From Candidatus Omnitrophota bacterium (GTDB taxonomy: Bacteria; Omnitrophota; Gorgyraeia; Aquiviventales; Aquiviventaceae): DNA of 18,642 bases. Both the position numbers and the translations under genes were made by a program. The notes under the pieces were generated by a model, which was not told the DNA's origin, ran no database searches, and was given only the letters and a program-made list of their open reading frames with translations. The DNA lies in the NCBI GenBank assembly GCA_023247155.1, contig JAHFGZ010000010.1, forward strand, positions 1 to 18,642, in the 5' to 3' direction. This document shows positions 1 to 6,673 of this stretch, piece by piece (positions within the stretch are counted from its first letter, which is position 1; each line of letters starts with the position of its first letter).

Positions 1-943
1 CGGGCGCCTCGTAGCCCGGCACCAAGCGCTTGTACGAGTTCACCCACTGGTTCAGCACCAGCGTCAGCTCCGGCGCGCGCCGGAGGATCCCCGCCATGAA
101 CTGTTTCGCGGTCTGCGAGAGGTGCAGCCGATCCTTCGCGTCGAAGAACGCGTTGCGCTCCCCCCGGAAGAGCGACATGTTCACGTGCATCCCGGAGCCG
201 TTGCGGTCGGGCAGGGGCTTGGGCATGAAGCTGGCATAGACGCCGTGCTTGAACGCGATCTCCTTCACGACGAGCCGGTAGGTCATCACGTTGTCGGCCA
301 TCGTGAGCGCGTCGGTGTAGCGGAAGTCGATCTCGTGCTGGGAGGGCGCGGCCTCGTGGTGCGAGTACTCGATGCCGATGCCCATCTCCTCCATGGAGAG
401 GATGATGTCCCGGCGCAGGTCCGAGGCGGCGTCGAGCGGGGTGAGGTCGAAGTAGCCGCCGGCGTCGATGGGCGCCGGGGCGTCGGCGCTCTTGAAGACG
501 AAGAACTCCAGCTCCGGCCCCACGTAGAAGGTGTAGCCGAGGCGGCTGGCCTGGGCGAGGTTGCGCTTCAGCACGGCGCGGGGATCGCCCTCGAACAGCT
601 TGCCGCCCGGATAGGTGACGTCGCAGAACATCCGCGCCACCGCGTTCTCCCTGGGCCGCCACGGCAAGAGGCAGAAGGTGTTGGGGTCGGGCACGGCCAG
701 CATGTCCGACTCATCGATGCGGGCGAACCCCTCGATGGCGGAGCCGTCGAACCCTATCCCTTCCTCGAGCGCTTTCTCGAGCTCGTCAATCGTGATGGCG
801 AAGCTCTTCAGGAACCCGAGGATGTCGGTGAACCACAGGCGGATGAACCGGACGTCGTGCTCCTTGGCCAGGCGCAGGACGTACTCCTTGTCTTTCCGCA
901 GCGGCCGGCGCTTGGCTGCGGCTGGCTTAGACGCGACGGGCAT
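1..943 (-). CDS. glnA: Glutamine synthetase, type I (GSI-alpha-like), C-terminus cut by window edge
   Basis: ATP-dependent ligation of ammonium to glutamate in the cytoplasm. Only the N-terminal 314 codons are present; the rest lies beyond the left edge. Seen: the beta-grasp N-domain, the FDGSAIEGF and ESDM segments, the GPELEFFVF metal-site strand, NGSGMHVNMSL of the catalytic barrel, and [13 protein letters not shown], where the window ends. The loop between the N-domain and the catalytic barrel is short, as in the 440-residue GSI-alpha enzymes and unlike the longer GSI-beta enzyme encoded just upstream (1060-2601). The ATG at 943 is preceded by a GAGGGGAG ribosome site about 8 nt away. The adenylylation region is not in the window, so regulation cannot be read. 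It is the last visible gene of the porin-amt-glnK-glnA cluster. A glutamine synthetase-like ligase acting on another amine is possible, but the conserved core favours a true GS. Confidence 0.92.
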   Translation of the reverse strand, partial: MPVASKPAAAKRRPLRKDKEYVLRLAKEHDVRFIRLWFTDILGFLKSFAITIDELEKALEEGIGFDGSAIEGFARIDESDMLAVPDPNTFCLLPWRPRENAVARMFCDVTYPGGKLFEGDPRAVLKRNLAQASRLGYTFYVGPELEFFVFKSADAPAPIDAGGYFDLTPLDAASDLRRDIILSMEEMGIGIEYSHHEAAPSQHEIDFRYTDALTMADNVMTYRLVVKEIAFKHGVYASFMPKPLPDRNGSGMHVNMSLFRGERNAFFDAKDRLHLSQTAKQFMAGILRRAPELTLVLNQWVNSYKRLVPGYEAP

Positions 944-1007
944 CGACGGCTCCCCTCACCACCTGCGTCAATTCCATGGCGGCATGGTCCGAGCGCGGAG
1001 AGCAAAC

Positions 1008-1027
1008 GGGGCGCATCGCTGCGCCCC
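1008..1027 (-). terminator. GNRA-capped hairpin between the two glutamine synthetase genes
   Basis: Perfect 8-bp stem read on the minus strand: GGGGCGCA, loop GCGA (a GNRA tetraloop), TGCGCCCC. Only the weak T-containing stretch GTTTGCTC follows. It lies in the 116-bp gap between the stop of the upstream glnA and the start of the second one. It could be a leaky intrinsic terminator lowering expression of the distal gene, or an mRNA-stabilising 3' structure. The poor T-tract is why confidence is moderate. Confidence 0.5.
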
Positions 1028-1059
1028 GCCCGCACACACGGAACCGATCCCGGGTGTTC

Positions 1060-2601
1060 TTAAATGTCGAAATACAGGTAGAACTCATACGGGTGCGGCC
1101 GCAGCTTCACCTTCGGGATCTCCTGCCGCTTGTACTCCAGCCACACCTCGATGACGTCCTTGGTGAAGACGTCGCCCTTCAGCAGGAACGCGTGGTCGCG
1201 CCCCAGCGCATCGAGCGCCTCTTCGAGCGAGCCCGGCACCGTCGGGATCTTGGCCGCCTCCTCGGGCTCCAGCTCGTAGGTGTTCTTGTCGAGCGGCTTG
1301 CCGGGGTCGATGCGGTTCTGGATCCCGTCCAACCCCGCCATGAGCATCGCCGAGAAGGCGAGGTACGGGTTGCACGAGGGGTCGGGCGGGCGGAACTCCA
1401 CGCGCTTGCTCGCCGGGTGGTCCACATACACCGGGATGCGGCAGGCCGCCGAGCGGTTGCGCGCCGAGTAGGCGAGGTTCACGGGCGCCTCGTAGCCCGG
1501 CACCAGCCGCTTGTACGAGTTGGTCGTGGGGGCCGCGAAGGCCAGGATCGCCGGCGCGTGCTTGATGAGCCCGCCGATGTACCACTTACACATGTTGCTG
1601 ATCAGCGCGTAGCCGGCCTTGTCGTAGAAGAGGTTCTTCCCTTCCTTGGCCAGGCTCTGGTGCGTGTGCATGCCGGAGCCGTTGTCGCCGTAGAGCGGCT
1701 TGGGCATGTAGGTGGCCACCTTGCCGTGCTTGCGCGCCACGTTCTTGATCACGTATTTGAGCATCATCAGGTGGTCCGCCATCTTGGTCAGCGTCGAGTA
1801 GCGCATGTCGATCTCGGCCTGGCCGGCCGTCGCCACCTCGTGGTGGTGCTTCTCCACCGGGACCCCCGCCGCGCGCGCGGTGTTCATGATCTCGCTGCGG
1901 ATGTCCTGGAAGATGTCATGCGGCGGCACCGGGAAGTAGCCCTCCTTGAAGCGGGGCTTGTAGCCGAGATTCGGCTTCTCGTCCCGCCCGGAGTTCCACT
2001 CGCCCTCAATCGAATCCACGTAGTAGTAGCTGGAGTTCTCGGTGGAGTCGAAGCGGATGTCGTCGAAGATGAAGAACTCCGGCTCCGGCCCCCAGTAGCT
2101 GATGTCCGCGATGCCGGTCTTCTTCAGATACGCCTCGGCCTTCCTCGCGATGTAGCGGGGGTCGCGGCTGTAGGCCTTCTTCGTGAGCGGGTCGTAGATG
2201 TCGCAGACGAGGCTGAGGGTGGGGATCTCGCACACCGGATCCAGCACGGCGGTCGCCGGGTCCGGGAAGAGATTCATGTCCGATTCCTGGATCTTCTGGA
2301 ACCCGCGGATGGAGGAGCCGTCGAATCCGATCCCGTCGACCCAGACGCCTTTCTTCGCGCTCTGGTCCAGCTCCTCCACGGGGATGGAGAAGTGCTGCCA
2401 CAGCCCGGGCAGGTCGTTGAACTTCAGGTCCACGACCCGGATGCTGTGCTGGCGGATGAGCTGCCAGACCCGTTTCACCGCTTCGTCGGTGATGCCGGCG
2501 ATGGGCTTGGAGTTCATGCCGCCGGCCGCGGCGCGCGCGGCCACGCGGTGTTGCGCGATCCGGCTCCTCGCCCGACGTTCAGCGACGGCGATCCTGGGCA
2601 T
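1060..2601 (-). CDS. glnA: Glutamine synthetase, type I (GSI-beta-like, adenylylatable)
   Basis: Main ammonium-assimilating enzyme (glutamate + NH3 + ATP to glutamine), a cytoplasmic dodecamer; 513 residues from the chosen start. Seen: FDGSSIRGF (93-101), QESDM (105-109), EPEFFIFDD (173-181), [14 protein letters not shown] (252-265), [11 protein letters not shown] (307-317), [13 protein letters not shown] (361-373), [17 protein letters not shown] (400-416). Tyr442 in [11 protein letters not shown] matches the adenylylation tyrosine of enterobacterial GlnA, so GlnE-type control is likely. The start at 2601 was chosen because a perfect AGGAGG lies 8 nt upstream. It adds about 28 Arg/Ala-rich residues ahead of the conserved start ([12 protein letters not shown] at 2517), which has no good ribosome site. 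The gene has its own strong promoter just upstream and follows the P-II gene. Confidence 0.96.
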   Translation of the reverse strand: MPRIAVAERRARSRIAQHRVAARAAAGGMNSKPIAGITDEAVKRVWQLIRQHSIRVVDLKFNDLPGLWQHFSIPVEELDQSAKKGVWVDGIGFDGSSIRGFQKIQESDMNLFPDPATAVLDPVCEIPTLSLVCDIYDPLTKKAYSRDPRYIARKAEAYLKKTGIADISYWGPEPEFFIFDDIRFDSTENSSYYYVDSIEGEWNSGRDEKPNLGYKPRFKEGYFPVPPHDIFQDIRSEIMNTARAAGVPVEKHHHEVATAGQAEIDMRYSTLTKMADHLMMLKYVIKNVARKHGKVATYMPKPLYGDNGSGMHTHQSLAKEGKNLFYDKAGYALISNMCKWYIGGLIKHAPAILAFAAPTTNSYKRLVPGYEAPVNLAYSARNRSAACRIPVYVDHPASKRVEFRPPDPSCNPYLAFSAMLMAGLDGIQNRIDPGKPLDKNTYELEPEEAAKIPTVPGSLEEALDALGRDHAFLLKGDVFTKDVIEVWLEYKRQEIPKVKLRPHPYEFYLYFDI

Positions 2602-2609
2602 GATGCGAG

Positions 2610-2615
2610 CCTCCT
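2610..2615 (-). promoter_or_regulatory. Ribosome binding site deciding the glnA start
   Basis: AGGAGG on the minus strand, 8 nt before the ATG at 2599-2601. No comparable site precedes the internal ATG at 2515-2517, which would match the family's usual N-terminus. The site therefore supports an N-terminally extended product. Confidence 0.65.
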
Positions 2616-2672
2616 GTGTTGGCGTGACGGTTGGCTGGGCCTCGATGCGTCCCCGGGAAGGACGTGGCACCT

Positions 2673-2701
2673 AGTATACCCAGCGGGCGCGCGCCCGTCA
2701 A
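2673..2701 (-). promoter_or_regulatory. Sigma70-type promoter for glnA, palindrome in spacer
   Basis: On the minus strand: -35 TTGACG (2696-2701), a 17-bp spacer, -10 TATACT (2673-2678). It lies in the P-II to glnA gap, only a few bases after the P-II stop, and would give a leader of about 65 nt. A perfect 14-bp palindrome, cgggcgcgcgcccg (2684-2697), fills most of the spacer and touches the -35 element, so it could be a repressor site. No sigma54-type element (GG-N10-GC) was noticed here. An independent promoter would let glnA be expressed apart from amt-glnK. Confidence 0.65.
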
Positions 2702-2707
2702 CTGTTG

Positions 2708-3046
2708 TCAGATGGCGGCGTCGCCCCGCTCGCCGGTGCGGATCTTGATCACGTCGCGCACGTCCGAGACGAAGATCTTGCCGTCGCCGACCGCGCCGGT
2801 CTTGGCGGCCTTGATGAGGGCCTGGATGATCCGCTCCACATCCGCGTCGCTGACGACGATGTCCAGCTTCACCTTCGGCAGGAAGTCCACCCGGTAGGTT
2901 TCCCCTCGCCACTGCTGGGTGAGCCCCTTCTGCTTGCCGTGCCCCTCGGCCTCGGTGATGGTGACGCCGGGGTAGCCCACCGCCTCGATGGCCTTGCGGA
3001 CCTCGTCGAGCTTTTCAGGTCGGATGATCGCCTCGATTTTCTTCAT
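2708..3046 (-). CDS. glnK: P-II family nitrogen regulatory protein (GlnK/GlnB)
   Basis: Trimeric sensor of 2-oxoglutarate and ATP/ADP that binds AmtB and controls glutamine synthetase modification. With the start at 3046 it has 112 residues, the usual family length, beginning MKKIEAIIRPEKL. Seen: T-loop (about 37-55) with Tyr51 of ETYRVDFLPK, the uridylylation residue in E. coli GlnB, retained; position 46, usually Tyr, is Trp (QQWRGE). The B-loop TGAVGDGKIFV and C-terminal RTGERGDAAI nucleotide-binding segments are intact. Placement directly after amt is the reverse of the common glnK-amtB order but keeps the pairing, hence glnK rather than glnB. Start choice: ATG 3046 has GAGGA 8 nt upstream and fits the family; ATG 3103 has a stronger AGGAGG 6 nt upstream and would add 19 residues. 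Confidence 0.96.
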   Translation of the reverse strand: MKKIEAIIRPEKLDEVRKAIEAVGYPGVTITEAEGHGKQKGLTQQWRGETYRVDFLPKVKLDIVVSDADVERIIQALIKAAKTGAVGDGKIFVSDVRDVIKIRTGERGDAAI

Positions 3047-3109
3047 GGTCGCAGTCCTCGTCTGACTCGATGTCTCAACTGGTTTCGTGGACACCTCGGG
3101 CATCGACTA

Positions 3110-3115
3110 CCTCCT
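3110..3115 (-). promoter_or_regulatory. Strong ribosome binding site at the amt/P-II junction
   Basis: AGGAGG on the minus strand, overlapping the amt stop codon (3114-3116) and 6 nt before an ATG at 3101-3103 that is in frame with the P-II gene. It is either the true start of an extended P-II protein or part of a reinitiation arrangement coupling P-II to amt translation. Confidence 0.5.
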
Positions 3116-4724
3116 ATCTGGCGGTGGCCATGGCCACGTCGGCTTCCGTCAAGACTGGCAGAGGTGTTTCCGAGTGCTTATCGAGCTTGATACCGACATA
3201 GCCCGGGACCCCCATCTCCGGCACGTCCAGCCCACCCAGCTCCGCCGACGGATCCACCCGATTGCCGACGAAGACGTCGATGAGTTTGAAGACGATGAGT
3301 GAGATGAGCCCGACGTAGATGAAGTTGGCGGCCACCCCGATGCACTCGGCAACGAACTGGCTTGGATCGCCGTAGAAGAGCCCCTTCACCGTCCCGGCCA
3401 CGCCGTTCCAGCCATCCCCGTAGGTGCCATCGGCGAGGAGCCCCAGGGACAGCACGCCCCAAGCCCCGCAGACCCCGTGAACCGAGATGGCCCCGACGGG
3501 ATCGTCAATCTTGAGCACGCGCTCGATGAAGAACACCGCCTCGACCACCAGCACGCCCGCGATGAGCCCGATGAGGCAGGCGCTGATGGAGTTCACGAAT
3601 GCGCAGGGAGCGGTAATGGCCACGAGGCCGGCGAGCATCCCGTTACACATCATGCTCGGATCGGGCTTGTTGCTCCGGATGAGCCACATCCACAGGATCG
3701 CCGCGACGGCTCCGGTCGCGGACGCGAGCATCGTGTTCGTCGCAACGACCGCGATGCGCAGATCCGTGCCGGCCAGCGTGGAGCCCGGATTAAACCCAAA
3801 CCACCCGAACGCGAGGATGAACGTCCCGATCACCGCCATCGGGATACTGTGCCCAGGGATCACGTTCGGGCTGCCGTCCTTCTTATACTTCCCGATCCGC
3901 GGCCCGATGATCCAGGCGCCCACCAGTCCAATGACGCCCCCGGTCATGTGCACGACTGAGGAGCCGGCAAAGTCCACATGGCCATGGCCCAGACCGAAGT
4001 TCTGACCGAGCATGGCCAGCCACCCGCCGCCCCAGACCCAGTTGCCAAAGATCGGGTAGATGATCGTGCCGACCGCCCAGCCGTAGAGGAAAAACGCCAG
4101 GAACTTCCACCGCTCGGCCATCGCCCCGGTCGGAATCGTCGCGGTCGTATCCATGAACACCATCTGGAAGAGGAAGAGCGCGAAGATCGCGACGTCGTAG
4201 GAGCCCCCCGCCAAGAAGAAGCCCTTCGCGCCAAAGAGCCCAAAGGCCTTCCCAAAGAGGGTGACGGTGACCTCATGATTTAACCCCGCATAGCCACCCA
4301 TGGTGCCGATGGCGCCTAGCCCCCCGAACATGAAGGCGAACCCGCAGAGGTAGAAGCCGAGCATCCCGAGCGGATAGATCATGAAGTTCATCGCCATCGT
4401 GTGGGCCACGTTTTTGGCCCGGGTGAACCCCGTCTCGACCATGGCGAACCCGGCCTGCATGAACATGACGAGAAAGCCGGTGATCAGCGTCCACATGATA
4501 TTGATCGCGACGCGATTATGCCCGACCGCGTTGGCGAGCTCCGTGATCGTCGGCGAGCCGATCGTCGCGGCCGGCACATCGATGGCCGTCCCGGTCGCCG
4601 TCCCGCCGGGATCCGGTTCCCGGTCCGCCCACGCCACCGCGGGCCCGACCAACCCCAGCATGATGGCGCCAAGCAGGAAGCGGCTGCCCCACCGACTCCA
4701 GCGTGTCATCCGTTTCATCTCCAT
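3114..4724 (-). CDS. amt: Ammonium transporter, Amt/Mep/Rh family
   Basis: Inner-membrane trimeric channel for ammonium; 536 residues. Residues 1-34 form a cleaved-type signal peptide (RFLLGAIMLGLVGPAVAWA), followed by a Gly/Pro/Thr-rich periplasmic stretch to about 70, then about 11 membrane segments. Conserved features: AGFAMVETGFTRAKN (91-105), Asp251 in DFAGSSVVH, and the pore twin histidines His259 (SSVVHMTGG) and His416 (ISVHGVCGAWG). The C-terminal tail (about 470-536) is long and probably cytoplasmic, where P-II would dock. The start at 4724 has AAGGAGG 8 nt upstream. The P-II gene follows within 70 bp and a porin gene precedes it, suggesting one ammonium-uptake unit from outer to inner membrane. 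Twin-His and Asp conservation argue for active transport. Confidence 0.97.
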   Translation of the reverse strand: MEMKRMTRWSRWGSRFLLGAIMLGLVGPAVAWADREPDPGGTATGTAIDVPAATIGSPTITELANAVGHNRVAINIMWTLITGFLVMFMQAGFAMVETGFTRAKNVAHTMAMNFMIYPLGMLGFYLCGFAFMFGGLGAIGTMGGYAGLNHEVTVTLFGKAFGLFGAKGFFLAGGSYDVAIFALFLFQMVFMDTTATIPTGAMAERWKFLAFFLYGWAVGTIIYPIFGNWVWGGGWLAMLGQNFGLGHGHVDFAGSSVVHMTGGVIGLVGAWIIGPRIGKYKKDGSPNVIPGHSIPMAVIGTFILAFGWFGFNPGSTLAGTDLRIAVVATNTMLASATGAVAAILWMWLIRSNKPDPSMMCNGMLAGLVAITAPCAFVNSISACLIGLIAGVLVVEAVFFIERVLKIDDPVGAISVHGVCGAWGVLSLGLLADGTYGDGWNGVAGTVKGLFYGDPSQFVAECIGVAANFIYVGLISLIVFKLIDVFVGNRVDPSAELGGLDVPEMGVPGYVGIKLDKHSETPLPVLTEADVAMATAR

Positions 4725-4768
4725 GCCATGAGCCTCCTTCTGTTGACCTCACGCTCGATGTGGGGACG

Positions 4769-4830
4769 CCCCCCACGCTCCGCTTCGCGGAGCGCAGGGG
4801 GCCCCCCGCTGCTTCGTAAAGCGGCGGGGG
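4769..4830 (-). promoter_or_regulatory. Two adjacent GC-rich hairpins between porin and amt
   Basis: Two stem-loops lie back to back in the 116-bp gap. One (4776-4794) is cgctccgc-ttc-gcggagcg, a perfect 8-bp stem extended by C5/G5 flanks. The other (4803-4830) pairs 12 bp with one G-T pair around loop cgta. Neither is followed by a T-tract on either strand, so they are not standard intrinsic terminators. They may stabilise the porin mRNA 3' end or mark a processing site that separates porin and amt expression levels. Confidence 0.55.
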
Positions 4831-4840
4831 TCACAACAAC

Positions 4841-6139
4841 CTAAAAGTGGTAGACGAGCTCCGCCGCGACGGTGTCGAGGTAGTCGCTGAACGTCTCATC
4901 GCGGAGGAAGACCCGCTCATCCGCCTTGTCATGCCGGTACTCCAGGCGCGCCAGGACGTGCTCGTGCAGCTTCCACTGGCTGGTGAGGGTATACGCATAG
5001 ATATCGAGGTCATCCAGCGTGGACCCGCCGATGCTCGTCGCGCCGATCCGGGCGTTGTCCTTGTCGTCGAACCACTCCATGCGCCCGGCGAGCGACCAGG
5101 CGTCGGTGAGGTCGTACTTGGCGTAGAGCGCAAGGCCGGTCCACTCGGCGGGCTCGAACCCCTTCCGGGTCGCCGCGGCTGCGGTCGGCGCGGTGCCCTG
5201 CCTCACACCGCTCTCATGGCCGAAGTCGTAGTTGGCCATCAGCGTCAGGTGCTCGATGGGCGGGGTCCACGTCGCCACGATGTCGAGCACCGTCCGATCA
5301 TTCCTCGAATCGCCCGCGCGCTCGGCACCCGTGATGCCGTTGAACGAGAGGGTGAGGTCCTCGACCGGGGTGAGCGTCAGGTTGCCGATGAGCGACTTGG
5401 CTTTGTTGTTGTCGTCCACGATGTCCCAGCCGTTCACGACGCCCGTCGTCACGGAGCCCCACTCCCCGAGCGGATAGCTGGCCAGCGCCCCGGTGTGCGT
5501 GAACGGGATGGAGTTCATGAACATGAGCGAGCGGGAGTAGTTCCAGTTCGCCGGGCTCTCGATGACCTCAGCACCCAGCAGGGTGACGAACTTCCCGACC
5601 TTGAAGTCGAGCCCGTCCCCGATCGGGGCCCGCGCGGTGATGTAGGCCTGCTGGAGGTCGAACTGGTCGGCGCTGGCCCCGGCCCCGGTGGAGTGAATGA
5701 GCTCCGCGTCGTCCCCGAAGAACAGGTCCGTCCGGAACCCGAGCGGCATCTCGTCCGTGATCGGCTTCTCGAAGGCCAGCTCAAAGGCGTGCGGGGTGAA
5801 GCCGTCCGACTCGTTGTCAAAGGCGCGGCCGACCGTCGCGGTCGTCGCGGGATCGGCTTCGTTAAAGCTGAAGTCATACGCGATGTCCGCATACCCGCTC
5901 ATCTGGAGGCCGGCGAGCCCGCTGGGGAGCTCCAGCAACGCCGGGACGGGTTTCTCACCCATCTCCACGCCGCCCTTCAGTTGCGCTTGCCCCAGCTGCC
6001 CTTCCAGGCGGGAGAGCCGGTCCTTCAGCATCTCGATCTCGGATTTGAGCGCCGCCGTGTCGGCATCATCCGCCTGTGCCGGCAACCCCCCGGCCAACAG
6101 CCCAAGCCCCACCATCCCTGCCGCAAGCCATCGCCTCAT
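4841..6139 (-). CDS. Outer-membrane beta-barrel porin (OmpL-like/porin-2 type)
   Basis: Probable outer-membrane diffusion porin, 432 residues from the chosen start. Seen: signal peptide MRRWLAAGMVGLGLLAGGLPAQA (1-23); a short coiled coil with Leu heptads (about 28-54), typical of porins that trimerise or tether to the wall; then alternating amphipathic strands to the last residue. The C-terminus AAELVYHF ends in phenylalanine, the signal read by the BAM machinery. Segments such as GKFVTLLGAEVIESPANWNYSRS and ANYDFGHE resemble porin-2/OmpL-like proteins (family call by memory). The start at 6139 was chosen for the signal peptide and a GGGAGGG site 9 nt upstream; ATGs at 6157 and 6184 are alternatives. 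It sits 5' of amt, so it may feed ammonium or small nitrogen compounds to the periplasm (inference from position). Confidence 0.85.
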   Translation of the reverse strand: MRRWLAAGMVGLGLLAGGLPAQADDADTAALKSEIEMLKDRLSRLEGQLGQAQLKGGVEMGEKPVPALLELPSGLAGLQMSGYADIAYDFSFNEADPATTATVGRAFDNESDGFTPHAFELAFEKPITDEMPLGFRTDLFFGDDAELIHSTGAGASADQFDLQQAYITARAPIGDGLDFKVGKFVTLLGAEVIESPANWNYSRSLMFMNSIPFTHTGALASYPLGEWGSVTTGVVNGWDIVDDNNKAKSLIGNLTLTPVEDLTLSFNGITGAERAGDSRNDRTVLDIVATWTPPIEHLTLMANYDFGHESGVRQGTAPTAAAATRKGFEPAEWTGLALYAKYDLTDAWSLAGRMEWFDDKDNARIGATSIGGSTLDDLDIYAYTLTSQWKLHEHVLARLEYRHDKADERVFLRDETFSDYLDTVAAELVYHF

Positions 6140-6206
6140 CTGCCGGCACCCTCCCATGTGTTGGTCTCCACCACCCTCCCACATTGGCGCGCACTCTACG
6201 CGGCGC

Positions 6207-6235
6207 GCATTACGCGCGTATCACGGTCATGTTAA
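6207..6235 (-). promoter_or_regulatory. Possible weak promoter for the porin-amt-glnK unit
   Basis: Minus strand: TTAACA (6230-6235), a 17-bp spacer and TAATGC (6207-6212), about 70 bp before the porin start and overlapping the stop codon of the upstream winged-helix gene. The -35 is good and the -10 poor. I found no convincing sigma54 element in this gap. Low confidence. Confidence 0.22.
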
Positions 6236-6547
6236 TTCGTTGTTACACGCAAAGCGGTAGCCGGCCTCGCCGAGGTCGTCAATGAACGCGCGGCCCTCCC
6301 GCTCCAGCACGCCCTTGAGATGCCGGACGTGCTCATCCACCATCCGCAAGCCGCCGGGATCGTGCCGGCCGAGCCCCTCTTCCAGGAGCTGGCGCCGGGG
6401 CACGGCTTGGCCGGCCCGCCCCGCGAGGTAGACCAGGAGCGCGTACTCGCGGTACGAGAGCGCCAGGGGCCGGTCGGCCAGGAGCACCCGGTAGGCGTCC
6501 AGGTCGATCACGAGATCGCCGAAGCGGAGGAGGAGCGGCTGCGCCAT
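6227..6547 (-). CDS. Stand-alone PhoB/OmpR-type winged-helix DNA-binding protein
   Basis: 106 residues consisting almost only of a trans_reg_C winged-helix domain: FGDLVIDLDAYRV (N-terminal beta sheet), LSYREYALLVYLAGRAG (helix 1 region), PRRQLLEEGLG, the recognition-helix region MVDEHVRHLKGVLE, and the wing FIDDLGEAGYRF. No receiver domain is present, so it would not be phosphorylated directly. The start at 6547 abuts a 69-bp palindrome and has no Shine-Dalgarno site, so either the mRNA is leaderless or the palindrome replaced the original 5' part of a longer response regulator. It resembles the DNA-binding domain of the response regulator at 10499-11185. Possible targets are the porin operon 90 bp downstream or the pilin operon; neither is shown. 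Confidence 0.75.
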   Translation of the reverse strand: MAQPLLLRFGDLVIDLDAYRVLLADRPLALSYREYALLVYLAGRAGQAVPRRQLLEEGLGRHDPGGLRMVDEHVRHLKGVLEREGRAFIDDLGEAGYRFACNNELT

Positions 6548-6549
6548 AA

Positions 6550-6618
6550 AAAATTGGGTCCGGGTCTCATTTTTCCTGAGCGTTCGCTTTGGGAAAAATG
6601 AGACCCGGACCCAATTTT
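6550..6618. repeat. 69-bp palindrome (REP-like element or strong bidirectional hairpin)
   Basis: Two perfect 27-bp inverted arms (6550-6576 and 6592-6618) sharing the core AATTGGGTCCGGGTCTC, around a 15-nt centre that can partly pair as well. On the minus strand the stem is followed by a run of six T, so it could terminate transcription from the pilin operon upstream. It ends 2 bp from the start codon of the lone winged-helix gene. Size and symmetry fit REP/MITE-like palindromes mobilised by Y1 transposases, but no transposase is in the window and no second identical copy is present. Confidence 0.8.
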
Positions 6619-6673
6619 AGCGAGGGGTGTTACGTCAAGATGACGGGCGGGTTAAATCGGCGTAACGCGCGGG

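Noticed and set aside
1..40. Near-identical DNA at 1-40 and 1483-1520 as a possible repeat element
   Set aside because: Both encode the conserved [13 protein letters not shown] segment of glutamine synthetase, so it is paralogy and not a mobile repeat.
976..2748. Long plus-strand open frames over the glutamine synthetase genes (also 122-1063)
   Set aside because: They are antisense to strongly conserved genes and their translations are Arg/Val/Asp/Gly-rich without domains, as expected for mirror frames in GC-rich DNA.
4725..4840. Sigma54/NtrC promoter upstream of amt
   Set aside because: I looked for TGGCAC-N5-TTGC and the invariant GG-N10-GC in a plausible place and found none convincing; the gap is mainly hairpins.
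4847..6235. 462-codon plus-strand frame over the porin gene
   Set aside because: Opposite strand of a clear signal-peptide beta-barrel gene; no recognisable motif, low-complexity composition.
6629..6666. gttacg...cgtaac inverted repeat and cgtca-aga-tgacg mini-hairpin after the Cys/Tyr-rich gene
   Set aside because: Stems of 5-6 bp are expected by chance; the 69-bp palindrome next to it is a far better terminator candidate.
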